NCBI GenBank assembly: GCA_029250825.1
Contig: JAQXEN010000061.1
Location: 28,109-92,108 of the forward strand
Source of the DNA: Porticoccaceae bacterium
GTDB lineage: Bacteria; Pseudomonadota; Gammaproteobacteria; Pseudomonadales; Porticoccaceae
DNA length: 64,000 nucleotides
Direction: 5' to 3'
Under the pieces are notes generated by a model. The model worked only from the letters and a program-made list of their open reading frames with translations. It had not been told where the DNA came from and did no database searches. This document shows, one piece after another, positions 17,821 to 26,663 of this stretch; the first letter of the stretch is position 1, and every line of letters begins with the position of its first letter. A program made the position numbers and the translations under genes.

Positions 17821-18579
17821 TTAAAAGGCGCTGAAGATCATTTTAGCTGCGGCAATAATCAGCACCCCTGCAAGGAGCTTGCGCAGCACGGTGGAACTGG
17901 CGCGATGAGATGCCAGCTCTGCCCCAAGCAGGCAGCCGGCAAAGGCTGCGAGCATTAACCAACCGCTACCCAAGGGCCAGGGCTGTGCGCTGACAACATA
18001 GCCAGCTAGCCCAGCAATAGAGTTAAGCAAAATAAAACCAGCGGCAACCGCTGTGCTTTGACGCACCGTGCACCAGCCAAAAATCAGTATCAGTGGGCTT
18101 AAAAAAACTCCGCCACCGATCCCGGTCAAACCTGCAGAGAAACCCAACAACAGACCCACGGCTATTATAAGCCACAGTGCCGGCAACCGAATTTGCTGGC
18201 TAGCTTTATTGGTCACCAGCATACGCACTGCCGCCAAGCCCAGCAACAGACCCACCAATAGACGATAACTGAGAACATCCACAACCCACAGTCCGCCGAC
18301 AAAAGCCGCCGGTGTGGAGGCCATCACCAGTGGCCAGAACAGCCTATGGGGCATTAGTTTGTAGGGTTGAAAGCGGTATAGCAGCCAGCAGGTAACCACT
18401 ATATTCATGACCAGCGCCGCGGGTCGCATCTCCTGCGGTGCCAGCCCCCACAGGGCCATAGCCGCCAGATAGCCAGAGGCACCACCGTGGCCTACAGATG
18501 AGTAGAGCACAGCCATTAAGGCTATGGTAGCAAGTAACCAGTAGGAGTATTCAAAGACAAAGAGTGACTCTAACAGCAT
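17821..18579 (-). CDS. TauE/SafE (TSUP) family membrane permease
   Basis: 252 residues with about seven or eight hydrophobic segments. The duplicated TSUP signature is visible: YSSVGHGGASGYLAAMALWG near residues 26-45 and GLTGIGGGVFLSPLILIFG near 150-168. The family exports or imports sulfite, sulfoacetate or other organosulfur anions. It is the last gene of the molybdenum-cofactor operon, five bases after moaA stop. A link to sulfur supply or oxyanion handling is plausible but not shown. Confidence 0.88.
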   Translation of the reverse strand: MLLESLFVFEYSYWLLATIALMAVLYSSVGHGGASGYLAAMALWGLAPQEMRPAALVMNIVVTCWLLYRFQPYKLMPHRLFWPLVMASTPAAFVGGLWVVDVLSYRLLVGLLLGLAAVRMLVTNKASQQIRLPALWLIIAVGLLLGFSAGLTGIGGGVFLSPLILIFGWCTVRQSTAVAAGFILLNSIAGLAGYVVSAQPWPLGSGWLMLAAFAGCLLGAELASHRASSTVLRKLLAGVLIIAAAKMIFSAF

Positions 18580-18584
18580 TGACC

Positions 18585-19595
18585 TCAGCCGCCGGTCATA
18601 TTCATAAAGCGCACTATATCCACCTGCTCCGGATCAAAGTGATGACGCTCCGGCTTATTGCCAATGGCTTCGACGATTTTGCTTTTTAGCAGCTCCCCAT
18701 CGCCGGGATGACTGCGTAAAATTTCCCGCAAATCAAGGCTATCTTGATTGCCGAGACAGAGCAACAGACGCCCTTCCGCGGTCATGCGCACACGGTTGCA
18801 GGATTCGCAGAAATTATTCGACATGGGTGAGATAAAGCCGATTTTACTGTCGCTGTTGGCCACCTGCATATAGCGGGACGGGCCGCCGGTGCTCTCGGCA
18901 CTGTCGATCATGCTGAACTCTGCGGCTAACTGCTCGCGAATCTGGGCGCTGGTAATCTGGGTGTTGACTCGCTTATGAGAGGATATTTCCCCCAGCGGCA
19001 TCTCCTCGATAAAGGAAATATCCATGGCGTTATCCACCGCAAAGCGCGCGAGATCCAACACTTCATCATCATTGAATCCGGCCAGAATTACGGCATTAAG
19101 TTTAATCTTCTGAAAACCAACGGCACCAGCAGCATGAATGCCTTGAAGTACCTGGCTGAGATCACCCACCCGGGTAAGCTGCTTAAAACGCTCGGATTTT
19201 AGGCTGTCGACACTGATATTTAATCTTGAGATGCCCGCATCTTTTAATGGCTGAGCCATAGTCGGCAACAGCAGTCCATTGGTCGTCATGGTCAGTTCGT
19301 CGAGGCCGGGCAAAGCGGAGAGGGAACTCACTAATTTAATAATATCCCGGCGAATCAGCGGCTCGCCGCCGGTAAGGCGAATCTTGCGAATACCCAGCTC
19401 GACAAAAGCCGTTGCTGCATCGCGCAGTTCTTCGAGAGAGAGAATCTGCTGTTTCGGCAGAAAGGTCATCTCCTCGGCCATGCAGTAAGTGCAGCGCAGA
19501 TTACAGCGATCAGTCACCGATAGGCGCAGGTAATTTACCGAGCGACCGAAAGGATCAATAAGTGACTTGGGCTGAGTCAAGGCGATGACGTCCAT
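18585..19595 (-). CDS. moaA: GTP 3',8-cyclase MoaA
   Basis: Radical-SAM enzyme that with MoaC turns GTP into cyclic pyranopterin monophosphate, the first step of molybdenum cofactor synthesis. 336 residues. The N-terminal cluster motif CNLRCTYC gives C31, C35, C38; the second cluster is in CESCNRVRMTAEGRLLLC near residues 265-282; the C-terminus ends MNMTGG, the double glycine needed for activity. It follows moeA by nine bases. Confidence 0.97.
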   Translation of the reverse strand: MDVIALTQPKSLIDPFGRSVNYLRLSVTDRCNLRCTYCMAEEMTFLPKQQILSLEELRDAATAFVELGIRKIRLTGGEPLIRRDIIKLVSSLSALPGLDELTMTTNGLLLPTMAQPLKDAGISRLNISVDSLKSERFKQLTRVGDLSQVLQGIHAAGAVGFQKIKLNAVILAGFNDDEVLDLARFAVDNAMDISFIEEMPLGEISSHKRVNTQITSAQIREQLAAEFSMIDSAESTGGPSRYMQVANSDSKIGFISPMSNNFCESCNRVRMTAEGRLLLCLGNQDSLDLREILRSHPGDGELLKSKIVEAIGNKPERHHFDPEQVDIVRFMNMTGG

Positions 19596-19604
19596 ATGAT
19601 TGAT

Positions 19605-20786
19605 TTAGCTGGCGTAGGGTAGCACATCCACCAGATCTCCAACTACGATAGTCTGGCCGCTGAGTTGCCTAACAAAGACATCACCCCAGCTGGCCGAGGC
19701 CAGTACACCGCTGCTTTGATTGGGGTAAATCGCGACACCACCGTCTTCCAATCGCGCCCGCAGATAGACCTCGCGACCCTCCCCGCTCTTGGCAAACTGC
19801 GCCTGAGCCTTTAAAAATTTCGGCGCTGTCTCAGCCAAGCCCTGACGGGCGAGCAGAAATGGCCGCGCCAGAATCATAAAGGTGACAAATACCGATGCCG
19901 GATTGCCAGGTAGTCCAATAAAGGGTTTATTGGCCACATGACCAAAGGCCAAAGGCTTGCCCGGCTTGATTGCCACTTTCCAAAAGTTAAGCTCACCGGC
20001 TTTGGCCACGGCATCTTTGACATAGTCTTCGTCGCCAACAGAGACGCCCCCAGCACTAAGGATAATATCCCCCAGTTCAGCGGCTCGAACGAGCACCGCA
20101 TCAGTGGCTTCGGCGCTATCCGCCACGGTGCCTAAATCTACCGCAATCATGCCCAGAGACTGAATTAAGCCAATTAGAGTGGCGCGGTTGGAGTTATAGA
20201 TCTGTCCAGCCTGGAGGTCAGTGCCCGGCTCCACCAGCTCATCACCGGTTGAGAAAATTGCCACTCGCAGCGGCTTAAACAGCTCGACAGTTTTGATACC
20301 AAAGGAGGATAACAAGCCCATTTCCTGAGCCCGCACTCGGGTGCCTGCGGTCAAAATAATCTGGCCGGCCCGAATATCCTGCCCTTGGGATCTGACATTG
20401 GCACTGACTTTTACCGCGCTATCCAGACTAACTATTTGGTTTTGTTCGCTGCAGTTTTCCTGCATGGCAACGGTATCGGCACCCGGGGGAATTTCTGCCC
20501 CGGTAAAAATTCGCGCCACACTATTGGGCACCAGTGGCTGTGGTGCGGTACCAGCGGCAATACGCTGACTGAGGGGCAATTGAAATTGATTAGCGCTGGC
20601 CTCGGCATAACAGAAGGCATAGCCATCCATTGCACTGTTGTCGGCGGGAGGCACATCAATTGAGGCGCAAATATCCTCCGCCAAAATACGGCCAAGGCTA
20701 TCGACTACAGATAGCTGCTCGGTTGCCGGCGTCACCTTAGAACCACTGGCGACAAGCTGATTAATAGCCTCCGAGACACTGAGCAT
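19605..20786 (-). CDS. moeA: Molybdopterin molybdenumtransferase MoeA
   Basis: 393 residues. Inserts molybdate into adenylated molybdopterin. PADNSAMDGYAF near residues 47-58 and the MPT-binding signature AGGVSVGDEDYVKDA near 247-261 are intact, with KPGKPLAFG and GLPGNPASVFVTF following. The start ATG overlaps the moaB stop by one base (TAATG), indicating translational coupling. Confidence 0.96.
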   Translation of the reverse strand: MLSVSEAINQLVASGSKVTPATEQLSVVDSLGRILAEDICASIDVPPADNSAMDGYAFCYAEASANQFQLPLSQRIAAGTAPQPLVPNSVARIFTGAEIPPGADTVAMQENCSEQNQIVSLDSAVKVSANVRSQGQDIRAGQIILTAGTRVRAQEMGLLSSFGIKTVELFKPLRVAIFSTGDELVEPGTDLQAGQIYNSNRATLIGLIQSLGMIAVDLGTVADSAEATDAVLVRAAELGDIILSAGGVSVGDEDYVKDAVAKAGELNFWKVAIKPGKPLAFGHVANKPFIGLPGNPASVFVTFMILARPFLLARQGLAETAPKFLKAQAQFAKSGEGREVYLRARLEDGGVAIYPNQSSGVLASASWGDVFVRQLSGQTIVVGDLVDVLPYAS

Positions 20787-21310
20787 TATTGTGACTTCTT
20801 GCGGACATGCTGAACAAAGTTGCAGGGTTGGAAGGTACTATCTAGCTGCTGTTTGATAATGCCATTCCAGCCGGTTTTACAGGCACCGGTGGACCCCGGC
20901 ACGCAGAAAATGGCGGTATTGTTAGACAGCCCGGCGAGACAGCGAGACTGCACAGTGGAGGTGCCAATTTCTTCGTAGGAGAGCTGACGAAAGAGTTCAC
21001 CAAAGCCTTCAATATGCTTGTCAAACAGCGGCGACAGAGCTTCAGGAGTGCTGTCACGGCCGGTAAAGCCAGTACCACCGGTGGTGATAATCACCTCCAC
21101 TTGGGGATCGGCAATCCAGTTGGAGACCGCTGCGCGCATTTGGTAGATATCATCGATAACCAGTTTGCGATCCGCGAGGTGGTGCCCCTCCTCCTCCAGC
21201 GCTTGCTGCAGAAATGAACCACTGGTGTCAGTTTCCAGACTGCGGGTGTCTGATACCGTGAGTATGGCGATTTTTACAAAACGTCTGGGGGCTGATACAT
21301 CGTGAGCCAC
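20786..21310 (-). CDS. moaB: Molybdenum cofactor biosynthesis protein MoaB
   Basis: 174 residues, MogA/MoaB family that adenylates molybdopterin. The signature [16 protein letters not shown] is at about 76-91, and [18 protein letters not shown] near 134-151. It starts with GTG at 21310, preceded by AGGAG eight bases upstream. No separate mogA is in the window, so this protein may fill that role. It lies 69 bases after moeB. Confidence 0.93.
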   Translation of the reverse strand: MAHDVSAPRRFVKIAILTVSDTRSLETDTSGSFLQQALEEEGHHLADRKLVIDDIYQMRAAVSNWIADPQVEVIITTGGTGFTGRDSTPEALSPLFDKHIEGFGELFRQLSYEEIGTSTVQSRCLAGLSNNTAIFCVPGSTGACKTGWNGIIKQQLDSTFQPCNFVQHVRKKSQ

Positions 21311-21379
21311 GTCTACTACTCCTATTGTTGATATTTAATTCGTTAGTCTCTCAGTCAAGGCCTCAGCCAAGTCTGGAGT

Positions 21380-22129
21380 TTATCCAGCCTCGCCACAAAC
21401 CAAGCAATCACTCTTTGCCTTGGCCGCCAGAGCCAACCAGCGCCCGGCCTTGCCGTCATAGCGTTGCATTTCACCATGCTGTTGAAAATAGCCCAGCAGC
21501 ATTCTGATCACTGTGGTCGCCTGCAAGCTACCCATAGCACCTAGCACTGGACCCACCACGCCAGAGTTAGAGCAATTCTGCATGGGCTCTGGGGAGTTCT
21601 TATCAATAATACAATTAAGGCACAGGGTTGAATGGGCGGGAAAATCAAAGGCCATTAATTGCCCCTCCCAGCCCAGTGCCGAGGCACTGACAAAGCCAAT
21701 CTTGTTGTTATGACAGCGGCTATTGATCAACTGCCGAGCGGCTAGATTGTCTGTGCAATCCACAACAATATCCTGATTGTCGATCAATTCTTCACTTATC
21801 TCACTGCTGTAACTACTGATGCTGATATGGGGATTTAATGCACTCAGTTCACGCTCAGCGCATTTGACCTTGTGCTCGCCACAGTCCGTGTCGGTATAGA
21901 GAATCTGACGCTGAAGATTACTCAGCTCCACATGATCTGGATCGCAGAGCGATAATTGACCCACTCCCGCAGCGGCCAAATACAGGGCGACCGGACAGCC
22001 GAGACCGCCGAGACCGACAATTAATACCCGTGCCTGTGAGAGTTTCTGTTGCCCTGCCTCGCCAATATCATCCATTAACAGATGACGGCTGTAGCGCATA
22101 AATTGATCGTGGCTGAGTTCCGTACTCAC
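21380..22129 (-). CDS. moeB: MoeB-type sulfur-carrier adenylyltransferase
   Basis: 249-residue E1-like enzyme that adenylates the C-terminal glycine of MoaD. The nucleotide motif GLGGLGCPVALYLAAAGVG is at about 39-57, then DHVELSNLQRQILY, the catalytic aspartate in VVDCTDNLAAR, and zinc cysteines CLNC and CLVC near the C-terminus. No rhodanese domain. It begins with GTG and overlaps the mobA stop by four bases (GTGA). ThiF is the main alternative but the Moco context favours MoeB. Confidence 0.92.
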   Translation of the reverse strand: MSTELSHDQFMRYSRHLLMDDIGEAGQQKLSQARVLIVGLGGLGCPVALYLAAAGVGQLSLCDPDHVELSNLQRQILYTDTDCGEHKVKCAERELSALNPHISISSYSSEISEELIDNQDIVVDCTDNLAARQLINSRCHNNKIGFVSASALGWEGQLMAFDFPAHSTLCLNCIIDKNSPEPMQNCSNSGVVGPVLGAMGSLQATTVIRMLLGYFQQHGEMQRYDGKAGRWLALAAKAKSDCLVCGEAG

Positions 22130-22719
22130 AGTAACAGCCCCTCCGCCTCGGCCAAATCGTCCAGGGTATTGATATTAAAAAACGGATTGATAGGCTGCTC
22201 TGGCCAGTCGAGATAGACGGTTTTGAGTTCAGCTAAGAGTGACTTAAACCCCCCCTGATTTTGCCTCAACAGCGACTCTTCAACAGCGGGCAAAATACGC
22301 TTATTCCAAAGGGAAAAGGTCGGTTGAGCAAATCCCTGATAGCGGATACAGGCGATGTCTGCATCATTAACAACCATCGACTGATATAACTCGGAGACCA
22401 AATTGTCAGGGATAAATGGCCCATCACAGGGCGCGATCATCAGGTAGTCAGCATCGCTTAGCTGATCACTTTTTAAAGCACTCCAGAGGCCCGTAAGGGG
22501 TCCCTTATAACCCTCGACTCGATCGGCAATTACCGGCAGCGACTGCGCGCCGCAGAGTGCTGGGTCAGCGTTGATAAACAGCGCTGTCACCTGAGATTCG
22601 AGACGCGTAACAACATGTTCGAGGAGCGTCTTATTACCTAGAATTGACATTAACTTATCCCCGCAAGCCATTCTGCTAGAACGTCCTGCAGCCAAAATAA
22701 GCCCATCAATATTATTCAT
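22126..22719 (-). CDS. mobA: Molybdenum cofactor guanylyltransferase MobA-like
   Basis: 197 residues from ATG 22719, which overlaps the moaE stop in ATGAATAA; a longer in-frame version would extend deep into moaE and is less likely. It attaches GMP to molybdopterin. The NTP-binding loop reads LAAGRSSRMACGDK, a little different from the classic LAGGxSxRMGxDK, so a MocA-type nucleotidyltransferase is an alternative. NPFFNINTLDDLAEAE at the end is MobA-like. The bis-MGD formate dehydrogenase encoded at 29958-32804 needs this step. Confidence 0.88.
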   Translation of the reverse strand: MNNIDGLILAAGRSSRMACGDKLMSILGNKTLLEHVVTRLESQVTALFINADPALCGAQSLPVIADRVEGYKGPLTGLWSALKSDQLSDADYLMIAPCDGPFIPDNLVSELYQSMVVNDADIACIRYQGFAQPTFSLWNKRILPAVEESLLRQNQGGFKSLLAELKTVYLDWPEQPINPFFNINTLDDLAEAEGLLL

Positions 22720-23194
22720 CGGCGACACCATCCCAGCGTGCTGCGGCCTGCTGATCTGAGGCTTTACTCTCGATCCACTGGTGCTTGCCATTGCCCTTTA
22801 CCGACTTCCAAAAGGTCGCTTGGGTCTTGAGATAGTCCATCAAAAACTGTGCCGCTTCAAAGGCATCGGCACGGTGCTCGCTGGCCACCCCAACCAAGAC
22901 AATTTGCTCCATCGGCAGCAATTCCCCGACTCGGTGGATGACGGTTGTGGCGATTAGATCCCAGCGCGAGTTGGCCTGTTCAACGATGTTTTTCAGCAGA
23001 CTTTCGGTCATGCCCGGATAGTGCTGTAGGTTTAAAGAGTCGATCCTTTCCGACCCTTCAGGGCTGAGCTCAAAATCACGTACTAGACCCGAAAAGGTCA
23101 CCACCGCGCCCACAGTAGAATGACCCTGGCGAAGCAGTTGATACTCCTCGGCCAAGTCAAAATCCTGCTGCTGAATACGGATGCGAGTGGTCAT
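22712..23194 (-). CDS. moaE: Molybdopterin synthase catalytic subunit MoaE
   Basis: 160 residues. Transfers sulfur from MoaD thiocarboxylate to cyclic pyranopterin. Typical segments are GAVVTFSGLVRDF near 29-41, HYPGMTESLL, HRVGELLPMEQIVLVGVASEHRADAFEA near 87-114, and the catalytic lysine region FWKSVKGNG. Starts two bases after moaD stop; overlaps mobA. Confidence 0.95.
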   Translation of the reverse strand: MTTRIRIQQQDFDLAEEYQLLRQGHSTVGAVVTFSGLVRDFELSPEGSERIDSLNLQHYPGMTESLLKNIVEQANSRWDLIATTVIHRVGELLPMEQIVLVGVASEHRADAFEAAQFLMDYLKTQATFWKSVKGNGKHQWIESKASDQQAAARWDGVADE

Positions 23195-23196
23195 AA

Positions 23197-23436
23197 CTAA
23201 CCGCCGGTTACTGGTGGCAAAAATGCCACTTCGCTGCCATCAAATAGAGGCTGATCCCAACCGACAATCATCTTGTTAACCGATACCAAGACCTGTGGCT
23301 GTTGTAACTCTCGAGCCAGATCGGGAAAATCTGCCGTCAATAACTGACGAATCTCAGCCGGAGTTGAGGCCTCTATGGTCGGTGGCACCTGCGTGGCAAA
23401 GTCACCCAGGCGACCAAAAAATAATAGATTAATCAT
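23197..23436 (-). CDS. moaD: Molybdopterin synthase sulfur carrier subunit MoaD
   Basis: 79 residues, ubiquitin-like fold. It ends with FLPPVTGG, the double glycine that becomes the thiocarboxylate. The start overlaps the moaC stop by eight bases. Confidence 0.95.
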   Translation of the reverse strand: MINLLFFGRLGDFATQVPPTIEASTPAEIRQLLTADFPDLARELQQPQVLVSVNKMIVGWDQPLFDGSEVAFLPPVTGG

Positions 23437-23902
23437 TTGTCGACCAGTCTCCGGATTTGCCGCCGGTCTTTTCCAGCAGCTTGGTTTCGCGAATTACCAT
23501 GCCCTTATCCAGACCTTTGCACATATCGTAAACCGTCAGTGCGGCAACCGAGGCGGCGGTGAGAGCTTCCATTTCAACTCCAGTCTTGCCGGTGGTCTTG
23601 CACAGGGCGCTAATTACTAGGCTATTGCCCTGCAGTTCGATATCCACAGTGATTTTGGACAGGGGCAATGGATGGCACAGGGGAATCAGGTCGCTACATT
23701 TTTTTGCCCCCTGAATAGCGGCAATTCTTACCGTGGCAAATAGATCCCCTTTCGGCAGGCTGTTATCAGTGATCGCCTCCACAATAGCTGGAGTCAGCTC
23801 AACCTGTGATTGCGCTATAGCGGTGCGCAGGGTGTCCGACTTGGCAGACACATCGACCATATGGGCTTCGCCATTGGCGTTTAGGTGGGTCAGGCTCGAC
23901 AT
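23429..23902 (-). CDS. moaC: Cyclic pyranopterin monophosphate synthase MoaC
   Basis: 157 residues from ATG 23902, where the protein begins [21 protein letters not shown] just like E. coli MoaC; another ATG five codons upstream (23917) cannot be excluded. [13 protein letters not shown] near 70-82 and [25 protein letters not shown] near 104-128 are the conserved active-site regions. First gene of the Moco biosynthesis run; the nitroreductase gene stop lies 84 bases upstream, so a promoter could sit at 23903-23985. Confidence 0.96.
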   Translation of the reverse strand: MSSLTHLNANGEAHMVDVSAKSDTLRTAIAQSQVELTPAIVEAITDNSLPKGDLFATVRIAAIQGAKKCSDLIPLCHPLPLSKITVDIELQGNSLVISALCKTTGKTGVEMEALTAASVAALTVYDMCKGLDKGMVIRETKLLEKTGGKSGDWSTND

Positions 23903-23985
23903 AGGACTTACAACCATTAATACACTGAATAGCTGTTCATTATGTCAAAGTCTGACAGGCATAGACACGCTTTAAGCCTGTCTAA

Positions 23986-24657
23986 TCACTTTAAAAAGGT
24001 GGCTGTATCACTTAGGGGTAAGCGCTGGATATTTGGTACTAGAGCGCCCTCTGCAGGATAACCCACCACTAACAGCAGGAATGGTCGTTCATGACTCGGG
24101 CGCTGGAGAATTTCCGTGAGAAATTTCATTGGACTCGGGGTGTGAGTCAAGGTTGCCAGCCCCGCCTTGTGCAGGGCGGTAATCAGCATGCCAGTAGCAA
24201 TACCAACGGACTCAGGGGTGTAATAATTTTTGTGTTTGGTGCCATCGGCATCAATGGTGACCTTTTTCAGAAAGATCGCAATCAGTGCCGGGGCGGTTTC
24301 GAGAAAAGGTTTGCTGGCATCAGTGCCCAGGGGAGCCAGAGCATCGAGCCATTCGTCCGAGGCGCGGTGTCTATAGAGTTCCCGCTCCTCTTTTTCAGCA
24401 GCCTGACGAATCTGTGTTTTTAGCTCTGGATTCTGCACTACAACAAAGTGCCAAGGCTGCATATTGGCGCCACTGGGGGCGGTGCCTGCGGCCAAGATAG
24501 CACTCTCAAGCACGGAGTCGGGAATTGGCTGAGGGGAGAAATCCCGCACTGAGCGGCGCGTGGCCATCTGCTGATAAAACGCCTGAGCTGCCCGCTCCAT
24601 ATGCTCGGGCTCTTGAACGGCAAAATTAAGCGGGATAAAACCTTTGGATTCAGCCAT
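23986..24657 (-). CDS. Nitroreductase family protein
   Basis: 223-residue FMN-dependent reductase. ATRRSVRDFSPQPIP near residues 32-46 holds the Arg-Arg-Ser FMN phosphate motif, GTAPSGANMQPWHFVVV near 57-73 is the second FMN segment, and GIATGMLITALHKAGLATLTHTP near 150-172 the third. It resembles the BluB/iodotyrosine-deiodinase-like subgroup in layout, but I would not assign a substrate. Upstream of the Moco genes in the same direction. Confidence 0.88.
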   Translation of the reverse strand: MAESKGFIPLNFAVQEPEHMERAAQAFYQQMATRRSVRDFSPQPIPDSVLESAILAAGTAPSGANMQPWHFVVVQNPELKTQIRQAAEKEERELYRHRASDEWLDALAPLGTDASKPFLETAPALIAIFLKKVTIDADGTKHKNYYTPESVGIATGMLITALHKAGLATLTHTPSPMKFLTEILQRPSHERPFLLLVVGYPAEGALVPNIQRLPLSDTATFLK

Positions 24658-24773
24658 CGAAATTCTCTTGACGAGGTTAGCGTGCTTTTAAGCTAGCACT
24701 TGAACCGGCATTTAAATCGGCATCTAAGCCGAGAACTCAGTCTAAGAGATTTTCTCGATGGGCGTTAACTCTT

Positions 24774-25724
24774 TCATTGTTTGCATTGATACATCAGCGC
24801 ATCACCCTCTGCCAGCAGCGCGCCAACATCACCGTGAATCTGAGGGTCAAAGTCGACAATGCCAAAGGAAAAGTCGATTCTGTAGTCGTGGCTGGCTTTC
24901 CGATTGTACTCATCCACCGTCCCCTGCAGTCTAGCAATTACATCTACCGCCGACGCTTTTGGCGTATCCAGCAGCAGTGCAGCAAACTCATCGCCACCAA
25001 TGCGTGCCACCAGATCGGATTCGCGCAAAGTTTTATGCAAGATGCTGGCAAAGGTCACCAGTGCTCGATCGCCTTCTACGTGGCCATAGCTGTCATTGAT
25101 CAACTTAAATTTATCCAAATCAAAAAACACCAGAGAGGCAGACATCTTTTGCCGTACGCACATGCTGATCGCGTGGCCAACCAGAGTCATAAAACCCCGG
25201 CGATTAGAGATCTCTGTCAGCTCATCCAATACCGCCAACTGCAACGCCGCCAACTCCTGTTCAGCCATTGCCGCAAGGTCTTTAAGCGCACGTAGATCTT
25301 GGTCGCTAAAATCCCGCGGTTTGTCATCAATAATGCATAGCGTACCCATTTGACTGCCATTTAATGCGCGCAGAGGGCAGCCTGCATAGAAACGAATATT
25401 GGGATCATCAAGCACCAGAGGATTATCATGAAACCGCTCATCCGCTGAGGCGTCGGGGATAATAAAGGCGTTATCACCGAGAATGGCATGGCCGCAAAAG
25501 GAGATATCTCGCGGGGTTTCGGACACCGGCAGGCCAACGTACGACTTAAACCACTGACGGTTTTCATCAACCAGACTTACCAGGGCGATGGGCACATTAA
25601 AAAGCCGCCTGGCCATGCGGGTCAGACGGTCGAAGCGCTCTTCTTGGGGGGTTTCTAATATATCTAATGATCTGAGGGTCTCAAGCCGTGTTGCCTCGTT
25701 CTGAGGAAATTCTGGCATTTTCAT
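24774..25724 (-). CDS. GAF-GGDEF diguanylate cyclase
   Basis: 316 residues, no membrane segment, so cytoplasmic. A GAF sensor domain covers about residues 25-160 (LVSLVDENRQWFKS, FCGHAI, FYAGCPLRA are typical). The GGDEF domain covers about 165-312 with FDLDKFKLINDSYGH near 201-215 and an intact GGDEF at 243-247. The inhibitory I-site RESD is at 234-237, five residues before it. It should make c-di-GMP from two GTP in response to a small ligand bound by GAF. No EAL domain. Monocistronic with its own upstream spacer. Confidence 0.95.
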   Translation of the reverse strand: MKMPEFPQNEATRLETLRSLDILETPQEERFDRLTRMARRLFNVPIALVSLVDENRQWFKSYVGLPVSETPRDISFCGHAILGDNAFIIPDASADERFHDNPLVLDDPNIRFYAGCPLRALNGSQMGTLCIIDDKPRDFSDQDLRALKDLAAMAEQELAALQLAVLDELTEISNRRGFMTLVGHAISMCVRQKMSASLVFFDLDKFKLINDSYGHVEGDRALVTFASILHKTLRESDLVARIGGDEFAALLLDTPKASAVDVIARLQGTVDEYNRKASHDYRIDFSFGIVDFDPQIHGDVGALLAEGDALMYQCKQ

Positions 25725-25920
25725 AAAGAGTCTCCGCTCTCAACTGCGTTGTCCTGTTTCTCTAAATAGGTACCTAGTCTTCCCTCGAGGGGTAGAGACC
25801 TTTATGCACACAATCTTATCTAAGCTTAGGCCAAAATATGAATAGAGGAGCTGTCTTTACTGGCGTGAGTCAGCAGTGACGTTTTTAGAATGGAATATAG
25901 TGTGATGAAACCCAGGCGAC

Positions 25921-26469
25921 TTATCTTTGGGCGAACAGATCAGAGGTGATATTTCTAGGGTCAGCACCCTGCTCTAAGTGCAGCAGGCGTTTCTTAAGTG
26001 GCAGCCCGCCACCATAGCCGACCAAGGCTCCATTGGAACCAATGATACGGTGGCAGGGAATTATCAGAGATATTGCATTGGCGCCGTTAGCGGCAGCCAC
26101 AGCGCGGACCGCCTTAGCATTACCGATGCGCTTAGATAGCTGAAGATAACTACTGGTTTCACCATAGGGAATCTCCAACAAAGCCTGCCAAACGGTTTTT
26201 TGGAAGTCACTGCCTACCATCAGCAGAGGAATATCAAACAGTTTACGAGTACCGCAAAAGTAGTCCTCTATTTGGACTCTAGCTGCCTGAAGAGTCGCAT
26301 CATCCTGTTCAACAAATTCGGCCTCCAGACCCTTCTTGAGACGCTGGTCAACAGCAGCTCGCATTTTGCGGTAGTGAAAATCTAATAGGCAGAGCTTCTT
26401 GTCGAAGGATCCCAGGATAAATTCAGTCTGTTGGGTTTTATAGAACTGGATATTGATGTGATTGGTCAC
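25921..26469 (-). CDS. ogt: Methylated-DNA--protein-cysteine methyltransferase
   Basis: 182-residue suicide repair protein removing alkyl groups from O6-alkylguanine. The acceptor cysteine is C139 in IPCHRIIGSNG; the helix-turn-helix arginine finger region (KRIGNAKAVRAVAAANG) precedes it at 113-129 and GYGGGLPLKKRLLHLE follows. No Ada regulatory domain, so Ogt-type. Confidence 0.94.
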   Translation of the reverse strand: MTNHINIQFYKTQQTEFILGSFDKKLCLLDFHYRKMRAAVDQRLKKGLEAEFVEQDDATLQAARVQIEDYFCGTRKLFDIPLLMVGSDFQKTVWQALLEIPYGETSSYLQLSKRIGNAKAVRAVAAANGANAISLIIPCHRIIGSNGALVGYGGGLPLKKRLLHLEQGADPRNITSDLFAQR

Positions 26470-26663
26470 AACTCATCTCAATAGAAGTGGTGAAATTGAA
26501 CCTAAAGATAGCCGCGCGCACAGGTCTCTGCCAGAAAAACTAACCTACCGTTGCGATAAAAGCTTCAAAACCACCATCCCACGGAAACCTTGGCAGAACA
26601 AAGCCGCAAGGCATCTCTGCAACCTTCAGCAGCCCACTGTCATAGCCGACAGCGTAAGCCCTT

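Noticed and set aside
24777..25295. 172-codon plus-strand ORF
   Set aside because: Antisense to the GGDEF protein; no family features.
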